11,351 nt of DNA from Caldilineae bacterium (GTDB lineage Bacteria; Chloroflexota; Anaerolineae; J102), in NCBI GenBank assembly GCA_011176555.1, contig DUEF01000032.1, positions 1 to 11,351 on the forward strand. The letters are read 5' to 3'. The stretch's first letter is position 1; the number at the start of each line of letters is the position of its first letter. Below are positions 6,088 through 11,351 of the stretch, in pieces. Below the pieces are notes generated by a model that saw nothing but the letters and a program-made list of their open reading frames with translations, was not told the origin of the DNA and did no database searches. Made by a program: the position numbers and the translations under genes.

Positions 6088-7131
6088 TTAGAAGAAAACT
6101 TTCGCCACCTTCAAAGCGCCTTGCTTCCACGGCACGCGGTGGGTGATGCCAGAAGCATTGCTAAAGCTATCGAGGTTGTCAAGATACCATTCGTAATTGC
6201 GGATAAGGGCATCCTTATTCGAGTATTTCGGGCTGAACCCAAGCACCCGCTCCGCCTTTTCGATGGAAACAAAAGATTCTTTGCCAGCCGTTTCGTAAAC
6301 CCACTTGTACAGAGGCGAAATGCCCAACTTCTCAAGCACGCGCAAGGTGAAAATGGCTGGACCTTCAGGGATGGGAATGATACGCTTGCCAAAACCGGCA
6401 TAATCCAGCACCGCCTGAAAATCCTCTCGGGTTGTGCCGTATTCTTTGGCGCCGATATTGAAAGTATCGTTGACTTTTTCGCAGGGGAGCGTTGCGCACA
6501 AGCCTATCGCATCGCATAAATCCTCCACATCGAGGTATTGATACAGGTTATCGCCGCTGCCCAACACCGGGAAATTTTTGCCATCTTTGGCCCAATCGTA
6601 CATCAGGGCGAAAACACCCAGCCGCTCGGGGCCGATAAAGGACTTGGGGCGAATGATCGGCACACACATGCCTTTGTCCCGATATTCCAGGCAGATGCTC
6701 TCCGCCTTAACTTTGGCTTCGCCGTACGGGCCAACGCCATCAAGTTTGTCGGTTTCGAGCAGAGGATGATGATCAGGGATGCCGTAGACCGCGGTCGAGG
6801 AGATGTGGATAAACCGCTCCACGCCCTGGCGGTAGGATTCTTCCAGCATGTTGCGCACGCCGTCGATGTCAATGGAGTAGATTTCCTCCGGTTTGTAAAG
6901 CGGGAGCGCCGCCGCTGTGTGCACAACAATGTCGATGCCCGCCAACGCCTTGGCTACGGCCTCCTTATCACGAATGTCACCGGTGATGGCGACAACCTGA
7001 TCCCGGACATCTTCGTAATCGAAAGGGAGAAGGTCGAGGGTTGTAACACGCTGGCCTTGGGACAGCAGGTAGCGCGCGAGGTTGATGCCGAGGAAGCCTG
7101 AGCCCCCGGTGATGAGATATGATTTAGTCAT
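6088..7131 (-). CDS. NAD-dependent epimerase/dehydratase (extended SDR)
   Basis: Extended short-chain dehydrogenase/reductase of 347 residues, probably acting on a nucleotide-sugar or similar substrate. Seen: Rossmann motif ITGGSGFLG (7-15), acidic Asp33 after the second strand (TLDLL), GDIRD (51-55), HTAAALPLY (71-79), the active-site segment HISSTAVYG (109-117) and the YxxxK pair Tyr136/Lys140 (PYGEAK). RPKSFIGPERLG and QYLDVEDLCDAI are typical of UDP-sugar epimerase-like members. The C-terminus (about 325-347) is basic and hydrophobic and is not assigned. The exact substrate cannot be read; a 3-beta-hydroxysteroid dehydrogenase-like member is an alternative. AAAGGA lies upstream of the ATG. 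It sits 81 bases after the DUF5615 gene and is followed by hairpin 5994-6058. Not a histidine gene. Confidence 0.9.
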   Translation of the reverse strand: MTKSYLITGGSGFLGINLARYLLSQGQRVTTLDLLPFDYEDVRDQVVAITGDIRDKEAVAKALAGIDIVVHTAAALPLYKPEEIYSIDIDGVRNMLEESYRQGVERFIHISSTAVYGIPDHHPLLETDKLDGVGPYGEAKVKAESICLEYRDKGMCVPIIRPKSFIGPERLGVFALMYDWAKDGKNFPVLGSGDNLYQYLDVEDLCDAIGLCATLPCEKVNDTFNIGAKEYGTTREDFQAVLDYAGFGKRIIPIPEGPAIFTLRVLEKLGISPLYKWVYETAGKESFVSIEKAERVLGFSPKYSNKDALIRNYEWYLDNLDSFSNASGITHRVPWKQGALKVAKVFF

Positions 7132-7212
7132 TCCTGTATGTCCTTTTTGTTTTCAGATTTCGATGTGGTTTGGATAATTTTGCTTGCGATTCCAGATGCT
7201 CCGCACAATACG

Positions 7213-7560
7213 CTAGATATAACGAATCTGATTCTCCATTTCATCCGCCGTGACGTAATTGAGGATACGCAACAAGCGTAGCGCGATCTCATGGGGAGGC
7301 CGACGCACTGCCAAGATGATGCCGGAATGAGTCCTGCCTGCCTCGAAGTACTGGCGGGCAAGCGCTTCAAAATCGGCCCGGTTGTGGGTCAGTAACGTTT
7401 TTCGGTGGATGGCGGCAAATGCTAATTGAACGGCATCGCTGTTGCCCAACTGTCCTTCATCGCGTGTCGTCGCAACATTGAAACCGCGCCCTCGTAACAA
7501 ATCAGCAATCAGCACATCAACATCTTCATCCAGGTAGAGATCGATGAACAAATGGTTCAC
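7213..7560 (-). CDS. DUF5615-family PIN-like toxin
   Basis: Putative ribonuclease toxin of the DUF5615 (PIN-like) family, paired with the DUF433 gene before it. Family traits: LYLDEDVDVLIADLLRGRGF (9-27, acidic residues Asp11 and Asp13), TTRDEGQLGNSDAVQLAFA (31-49, Asp42), LLTHNRADF (56-64, Asn60 and Asp63) and HSGIILAVR (78-86). The length of 115 residues is normal. The start is GTG at 7558-7560, overlapping the antitoxin stop as GTGA, with GAGGGG immediately upstream; a TTG at 7551 is a less likely alternative. The 4-base overlap indicates translational coupling. DUF433-DUF5615 pairs are recognised as predicted toxin-antitoxin modules; nuclease activity here is inferred. Confidence 0.88.
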   Translation of the reverse strand: MNHLFIDLYLDEDVDVLIADLLRGRGFNVATTRDEGQLGNSDAVQLAFAAIHRKTLLTHNRADFEALARQYFEAGRTHSGIILAVRRPPHEIALRLLRILNYVTADEMENQIRYI

Positions 7561-7838
7561 AGTCCCCTCACTAGCGGATCGATCAGTTCGTCTGGAATAC
7601 GGTTACGCATGATATGGCCGTTGATTTCATCACGATGGTCGCTGTAGTAGCTTAGCGCGTCGAAAACCTGCGCTAGAGTTAGGTGGGGCAAATGGCGGGG
7701 TATTTCTTCCGGCAGAACACCCAGTCTCCACACTTCGACAATCGCCCTGACAGGCGTCCGGGTTCCGTCGATGATTGGCTCACCACTTAAGATTTGATTA
7801 TCACTAACGATGTAGCGATGTTGCGTCATCTGAAGCAT
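7557..7838 (-). CDS. DUF433-family antitoxin
   Basis: Small 93-residue DUF433 protein, the expected antitoxin and DNA-binding partner of the following DUF5615 gene. The family core is clear: LSGEPIIDGTRTPVRAIVEVWRLG (17-40; signature GxPxIxGTRxPV), EEIPRHLPHLTLAQVFDALSYYSDH (44-68), then a short charged tail. The frame is open up to 7967 but that part overlaps hisC. The ATG at 7838 is chosen because a perfect GGAGGT lies nine bases upstream and the family homology starts right after it. It begins 34 bases downstream of the hisC stop, so it could be co-transcribed with hisC or use its own promoter in that gap. Confidence 0.9.
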   Translation of the reverse strand: MLQMTQHRYIVSDNQILSGEPIIDGTRTPVRAIVEVWRLGVLPEEIPRHLPHLTLAQVFDALSYYSDHRDEINGHIMRNRIPDELIDPLVRGL

Positions 7839-7847
7839 ACGATTATT

Positions 7848-7853
7848 ACCTCC
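7848..7853 (-). promoter_or_regulatory. Shine-Dalgarno sequence for the DUF433 antitoxin
   Basis: Perfect GGAGGT on the minus strand with nine-base spacing to the ATG at 7838, in the 34-base gap after hisC. It fixes the start and contrasts with hisG, hisA and the GNAT gene, which have heptad repeats in this position. Confidence 0.8.
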
Positions 7854-7872
7854 AAAATTATCACCCACCATC

Positions 7873-8988
7873 TTACCTGAACGACCGCAACACATGCAAC
7901 AACGCAACCGTGTCTTCTGGCCTACCCGCGCTGATGCGGATGAAATTGCGCAGGCCAGGCTTGTCATAGTATCGCACCAGAATGCCTCTCTCGGCCAGTT
8001 TGTGATGTAACCGAACAGCTGATTGTCCCTCGACCCGGCAAAGCGCGAAATTGGCCTGGCTGGGCAACGGTCGGAGATAGGGAATCTGGCCGAGTTCAGC
8101 GATCAGCCGGTCTCGTTCCGTTTTAAGGGCGGCGATACGCTCCCGCAACAGGGGTAGGTCTTGCAAGCTGGCCAGGCCCGCCACCGTCGCCGCCACATTG
8201 ACATTGTACGGCTGCTTGAACTTCCACAAGTGCTGCATGATCTCCAACGGGAAGACGCCGTAACCGAGACGCAATCCCGCCAGGCCCGCCCATTTGGAGA
8301 AAGTGCGCAACACAACCAGATTGGGCGTGTCGGGAACCCAGGCTGCGACCGATCCTTCGCCTTCGGCGAACTCGATGTAAGCCTCGTCCACGACCACCAG
8401 CAGTGGCAATTGCAGCAAACGGCGCAATGTGGCGTGGGAAATCAGGCCGCCATCAGGGTTGTTGGGCGTGGTCAGAAACAGCAATTTGGGCGGGGTCTCG
8501 GCCTCTGCCACCGCCCGCTCGATGCCTTCCACATCCAACTGGAAATGCTCATCCCGCCAGACGTCGATCACCCGAGCGCCACTGAGCCGCGCGTCGAAGC
8601 TGTACATGCCAAACGTGGGCGGGCAGTTGATGATGGCGTCGTTCGGGGTCAGAAACAGCCGGCAGAGATAGTCCAGAAGCTCGTCAGCGCCGTGGCCGGG
8701 CAGAATATAGTCGGTCGGGACGCCGACATAATCCGACAGCGCTATTCGCAACGCATTCTGCTGGGGATCAGGATAAACGTGATACCACGGAAATCGGCTC
8801 AACGCTTCCAGCACGCGCGGCGAGGGCCCGTACGGATTCTCGTTGGCGTCCAGCTTGATGATCTCCTCCGGCCTCCGCCCCAGGCGCTTGCTCAACACCT
8901 CGAAGGGCTGCACGGGCGTGTATGCTTCCATCCGGGTGATGTCGGGGCGGATGAGATTTGATATTTGATATTGGGTATTTTTCTTCAT
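7873..8988 (-). CDS. hisC: HisC, histidinol-phosphate aminotransferase
   Basis: PLP-dependent class I/II aminotransferase converting imidazole acetol phosphate and glutamate to histidinol phosphate. Seen in the 371-residue product: LDANENPYGPSP (47-57), HGADELLDYLCR (99-110), TTPNNPDGG (173-181), Asp201 and Tyr204 (VVDEAYIEF), and the Schiff-base lysine Lys232 in RTFSKWAGLAGLRLGYG. The C-terminal ILVRYYDKPGLRNFIRIS substrate-binding region is present. The ATG at 8988 gives a family-like N-terminus and starts 13 bases after the hisD stop; an upstream start at 9069 would overlap hisD by 68 bases. The first codons (about 3-12, KNTQYQISNL) are encoded by 7-base repeats, so the extreme N-terminus is repeat-derived. 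The conserved domain begins at LIRPDI. Confidence 0.96.
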   Translation of the reverse strand: MKKNTQYQISNLIRPDITRMEAYTPVQPFEVLSKRLGRRPEEIIKLDANENPYGPSPRVLEALSRFPWYHVYPDPQQNALRIALSDYVGVPTDYILPGHGADELLDYLCRLFLTPNDAIINCPPTFGMYSFDARLSGARVIDVWRDEHFQLDVEGIERAVAEAETPPKLLFLTTPNNPDGGLISHATLRRLLQLPLLVVVDEAYIEFAEGEGSVAAWVPDTPNLVVLRTFSKWAGLAGLRLGYGVFPLEIMQHLWKFKQPYNVNVAATVAGLASLQDLPLLRERIAALKTERDRLIAELGQIPYLRPLPSQANFALCRVEGQSAVRLHHKLAERGILVRYYDKPGLRNFIRISAGRPEDTVALLHVLRSFR

Positions 8989-9016
8989 ACGACCAGAATA
9001 CCTAATCCCCAATATC
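8953..9016. repeat. Inverted heptanucleotide arrays at the hisD/hisC junction
   Basis: On the plus strand four units, GAGATTT, GATATTT, GATATTG and GGTATTT (8953-8980), are followed across the hisC start by GAATACC, TAATCCC and CAATATC (8996-9016), which are complementary in type. GATATTGGGTATT on one side pairs with the complement of the other, except for one extra heptad. The transcript could therefore form a hairpin with a 7-base bulge around the hisC start codon. The arrays lie inside the hisC 5' end and the hisD 3' end. Confidence 0.75.
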
Positions 9017-10348
9017 GGTTCTTTCCCGCGCAGCAGCGGCGTGCGCGTCCAGGCCTTCGGCCGCGGCAATGCGGGCGGCGGTGGGGCTGAGTTCGGCCGC
9101 GGCCGCAGGCGTCAGACCGATGAGGCTGATGCGCTTGACGAAATCCTCGACATTGAGCGGTGAGGCGAAGCGGGCTGTGCCTTCGGTGGGCATGATGTGC
9201 GACGGCCCCGCGATGTAGTCGCCCAACACCTCGAAACTGGTTTCGCCGACGAAGATGCCGCCGGCGTTACGAATCTTGGGAACCAGGGCCCAGGGGTCGC
9301 GCACCGACAGGCACAGGTGCTCGGGCGCGTAGGCGTTGGCCGCGGCGATAGCCGCATCCAGGTCGGGCGTGATCACGGCCCCGCCGCGCTGCGCCAGGGA
9401 TTCGGCGATGATCCCGGCCCGGCTCAGTCGCTCCAGGCGATGGGCGATCTCCTCCTGCACGGTCTCGGCCATGCCCCGGCTCGGGGTCAGCAAAATGGCG
9501 GAGGCCAGGACATCGTGCTCGGCCTGGGCCAACAGGTCGGCGGCCACCCATTCGGGATCGGCGCTTTCATCGGCGATGACGATAGTCTCGGTGGGCCCGG
9601 GCAGGCCGTCGATGCCCACCGTCCCGAAAACCTGGCGCTTGGCCAACGTCACGAACAGGCCGCCGGGACCGACGATCTTATCCACTGCGGGCACGGTTTC
9701 CGAGCCAAAGGCCATCGCCCCGATAGCCTGAGCGCCGCCCAGCGCGTACAGCGCATCGACTTCGGCGATCTCGGCGGCGGCAAGGATGACATCGGGCACG
9801 CGGCCGCTGCTGCGATCAGGTGGGGAGCAAGCGATGACGGTCTCGACGCCGGCCACGCGAGCGATGACCGCGGCCATGAGCAAGGAGGAGGGCAGGGGCG
9901 CTGTCCCGGCCGGGACATACACGCCCACCGCAGCCAGGGGACGCACGATCTGCCCCAGGGTTCCTTCTCGCTCGTCCACGTGCATCCACGAATGCGCTGG
10001 CTGGCGACGATGAAAAGCGGCGATGCGCCCGGCCGCTTGTTCTAAAGCCGATCGCAGTTCTGGCTCCAACCGTCCGAGCGCGGCCACACGTTCGGATTTG
10101 GGAACCAGCAGGCGGGGCGATTCCGCGCCATCGATGCGGGCCGACCACTCGATCAGAGCGGCGTCACCGCGTTGGCGCACATCGGTCAGAACGCGTTCGA
10201 CAGCCTGCTCCGGTGACAACAATTCGCCGAAAATGCGCTCGATGCCGGTGAGCAAGCTGGCCGGATACTCGGTTTCGGCCCAGGTGCGGCGTTTGAGGAT
10301 GCCGTTTTGGGCGGCGGGGAGGGGGTAAATGGGAAATAGAGGAGGCAT
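9002..10348 (-). CDS. hisD: HisD, histidinol dehydrogenase
   Basis: Zn2+- and NAD-dependent enzyme that oxidises L-histidinol in two steps to L-histidine, the last reactions of the pathway; cytoplasmic homodimer in known enzymes. All expected residues are visible: the zinc-ligand equivalents Gln275, His278 (LLAQAEHD), Asp377 (GDYIAGPSH) and His436 (EGLDAHAAA), and catalytic Glu343/His344 (YAPEHL). The signature VDKIVGPGGLFVTLAKRQVFG (223-242) has Gly where most family members have Asn after GPG. The length of 448 includes about 16 unconserved N-terminal residues before LKRRTW. No other start codon exists in that stretch, so the ATG at 10348 is kept although no Shine-Dalgarno sequence precedes it. 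It follows hisG by 113 bases and precedes hisC by 13. Confidence 0.97.
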   Translation of the reverse strand: MPPLFPIYPLPAAQNGILKRRTWAETEYPASLLTGIERIFGELLSPEQAVERVLTDVRQRGDAALIEWSARIDGAESPRLLVPKSERVAALGRLEPELRSALEQAAGRIAAFHRRQPAHSWMHVDEREGTLGQIVRPLAAVGVYVPAGTAPLPSSLLMAAVIARVAGVETVIACSPPDRSSGRVPDVILAAAEIAEVDALYALGGAQAIGAMAFGSETVPAVDKIVGPGGLFVTLAKRQVFGTVGIDGLPGPTETIVIADESADPEWVAADLLAQAEHDVLASAILLTPSRGMAETVQEEIAHRLERLSRAGIIAESLAQRGGAVITPDLDAAIAAANAYAPEHLCLSVRDPWALVPKIRNAGGIFVGETSFEVLGDYIAGPSHIMPTEGTARFASPLNVEDFVKRISLIGLTPAAAAELSPTAARIAAAEGLDAHAAAARERTDIGD

Positions 10349-10365
10349 GGGTGAACTCGAGGATC

Positions 10366-10466
10366 AAAGATTAAAGATTAAGGTCGACGGAGATATTGGA
10401 TATTTGGTAGTGGTATTGGGTATTCGTTTTGCGGACGCCAATACCCAATACCCAGTATCCACTACC
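10366..10466. repeat. Heptanucleotide repeats and hairpin in the hisG/hisD gap
   Basis: The 113-base gap is largely period-7 DNA: AAAGATT twice (10366-10379), GATATTG and GATATTT (10392-10405), GGTATTG and GGTATTC (10412-10425), then the opposite strand type AATACCC twice (10440-10453). An imperfect inverted repeat pairs 10406-10424 with 10440-10466: GGTAGTGG and TATTGGGTATT match, with an eight-base bulge on one side and a 15-base loop. In the minus-strand transcript the stem begins at the hisG stop codon, so it could act as a processing or attenuation structure. No U-run follows. Confidence 0.78.
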
Positions 10467-11091
10467 CGACGATTTTACGCATGGAACTCAGCAGATGGTC
10501 AATCTGGGCTCGTTGCAGGCGATAGCTGGCGCGGTTGACGATGAGGACGGCTTGCGATTCGAGGATGGTGCGGAGCTCGACCAGGTTATTGGCCGCAAGC
10601 GTGCCGCCGGTCTCGACCAGATCGACGATCAGGTCGGCGAGATCAACCAACGGGCCTAACTCGACCGAGCCGCTCAGGGCGATCAGTTCGACGGAGATGC
10701 CGCGTCGCCGGAAATAGTCGGCGGCCAGGCGCGGGTATTTGGTGGCGACGCGCGGGCTCAGTTCCAGGCGCAGGGGGCGGTCCGGGCGGTCTACCGGGGC
10801 GGCGACGGAAAGCCGGCAGTGGCCAAAGGGCAGGCGCATGGGCTCATACACATCAGCGGCGCGCTCACGCAGCACATCCAGACCGGCGATGCCGATATCG
10901 GCCGCGCCCTGTTCGACGAAGACCGGAACGTCCATTGGCTTCGCCAACACGTAGTTCAGGGAGCCGTCGCGGCTGGGGATGACGAGGCGGCGTCCGTTGT
11001 CAGAGACAGGCAGGGGCCAGCCCGCGCGGTCGAGCCAGAGCAGGGCGTCGTCGGCCAGGCGGCCTTTGGGTAGGGCGATGGTTAGAGGCAT
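10462..11091 (-). CDS. hisG: HisG, ATP phosphoribosyltransferase, short form
   Basis: First step of histidine synthesis: ATP plus PRPP to N1-(5-phosphoribosyl)-ATP. The 209-residue length is the short HisG form, which lacks the C-terminal histidine-sensing domain of the long form and in known systems requires HisZ as regulatory partner. Seen: IALPKGRL at the N-terminus (5-12), GAADIGIAGLDVL (62-74) and the PRPP-binding loop DLIVDLVETGGTLAANNL (153-170). The ATG at 11091 gives the canonical start and shares its AT with a heptad repeat array; no Shine-Dalgarno sequence is visible. It starts 73 bases after the preceding partial gene, consistent with a hisZ-hisG order. Confidence 0.97.
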   Translation of the reverse strand: MPLTIALPKGRLADDALLWLDRAGWPLPVSDNGRRLVIPSRDGSLNYVLAKPMDVPVFVEQGAADIGIAGLDVLRERAADVYEPMRLPFGHCRLSVAAPVDRPDRPLRLELSPRVATKYPRLAADYFRRRGISVELIALSGSVELGPLVDLADLIVDLVETGGTLAANNLVELRTILESQAVLIVNRASYRLQRAQIDHLLSSMRKIVG

Positions 11092-11120
11092 TGCGAATTG
11101 CGAATTGCGGATTGCGAATT
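11090..11120. repeat. Heptanucleotide tandem repeat abutting the hisG start codon
   Basis: Four 7-base units, ATTGCGA, ATTGCGA, ATTGCGG and ATTGCGA (11090-11117), plus ATT. The first two bases of the array are the complement of the AT of the hisG start codon, the same register as at the GNAT gene. It occupies the expected ribosome-binding site position. Confidence 0.9.
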
Positions 11121-11164
11121 TGGCGTCACGACATCAATTTGCAAGTCATACTTACGTAATCTTG

Positions 11165-11351
11165 TCACAGCTTGAGGTGCATCGAACGCCACTCCTCTAT
11201 TGCCAGACGATCCTCGCCGGCAGGGGTTGCGAGTTTGACAGAGCCGTCGCAGGTGCAGTGAAGAACGGGGATCGTGAGATCATGAGGTTCAGGGCCGAGG
11301 ACGATGGCGACGATGCGGCCGGCCGCGCGGGCTTCTGCGGCCAGTTGCACG
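11165..11351 (-). CDS. Gene 3' end, probably HisZ regulatory subunit (5' part outside window)
   Basis: A minus-strand frame open from the right edge to a stop at 11165 encodes at least 61 residues. The first visible codon, GTG, is probably internal Val rather than a start. The segment QLAAEARAAGRIVAIVLG resembles the helix-strand pattern near the end of HisZ, the class II histidyl-tRNA-synthetase-like partner of short HisG. The final DRLAIEEWRSMHLKL is not diagnostic. The assignment rests mostly on position, just upstream of a short-form hisG that should need HisZ. Another regulatory or transferase protein cannot be excluded from 61 residues. Confidence 0.5.
   Translation of the reverse strand, partial: VQLAAEARAAGRIVAIVLGPEPHDLTIPVLHCTCDGSVKLATPAGEDRLAIEEWRSMHLKL

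Noticed and set aside
5409..6146. Plus-strand frame of 245 codons opposite the lipoprotein 5' end
   Set aside because: Its Arg/Gly-rich stretch is simply the complement of the Thr/Pro linker, and the frame crosses hairpin 5994-6058.
7839..7967. N-terminal extension of the DUF433 protein to 136 residues
   Set aside because: The extension overlaps hisC and is Cys/Arg-rich without homology, and a perfect GGAGGT precedes the internal ATG at 7838.
8989..9069. Longer HisC start at 9069
   Set aside because: It would overlap hisD by 68 bases and add 27 residues not seen in the family.
8161..10045. Long plus-strand open frames opposite hisC and hisD (266 and 282 codons)
   Set aside because: Typical antisense shadows in GC-rich coding DNA; products are compositionally odd and unrecognisable, while the minus strand encodes complete enzymes.

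Overview
All convincing genes lie on the minus strand and form a histidine-biosynthesis cluster interrupted by non-histidine genes. In transcription order, from high to low coordinates, they are: a gene tail (probably hisZ), hisG, hisD, hisC, a DUF433/DUF5615 toxin-antitoxin pair, an NAD-dependent epimerase, a secreted trypsin-like lipoprotein, hisB, a Phd/VapC toxin-antitoxin pair, hisH, hisA, and a GNAT acetyltransferase that runs off the left edge. hisF, hisI and hisE are not in the window. The short HisG, which in known systems needs HisZ, the Thr/Pro-rich lipoprotein linkers and the abundance of type II toxin-antitoxin pairs suggest an uncultured Chloroflexota (Anaerolineae/Caldilineae-like) bacterium. 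This placement is inference; no marker gene is present.

The right part (7873-11351) is compact and GC-rich: hisZ tail, hisG, hisD, hisC. The middle (3870-7838) is an insert-like block with a toxin-antitoxin pair, an SDR epimerase and a 680-residue protease lipoprotein; the last two look less GC-rich than the his genes. The left part (1-3833) returns to histidine genes. There vapB-vapC sit between hisB and hisH, with 4-base TTGA and ATGA overlaps that tie hisH translation to the toxin gene. HisG, HisB, HisH, HisA, HisC and HisD cover steps 1, 4, 5, 7, 8, 9 and 10 of the pathway.

The most unusual content is between the genes. (1) Families of 7-base tandem repeats, all built around a fixed ATT, occur at five gene boundaries. 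Three arrays (ATTGCGG/ATTGCGA) abut the start codons of hisG, hisA and the GNAT gene, where a ribosome-binding site would be expected. Two others form inverted, hairpin-capable pairs at the hisG/hisD and hisD/hisC junctions, and the last of these encodes the HisC N-terminus. (2) A ~180-190 bp structured element, with 15-base terminal inverted repeats in one copy and a nested 18-base inverted repeat, occurs twice in direct orientation 999 bases apart, bracketing hisA. The downstream copy supplies the last 16 codons and the stop of hisA. A diverged third relative lies between the epimerase and protease genes.

No gap between genes exceeds 300 bases. The longest are 1555-1789, 488-708 and 5913-6087, and each is largely filled by these repeats. 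I found no tRNA, rRNA, CRISPR array, insertion-sequence transposase or convincing promoter.
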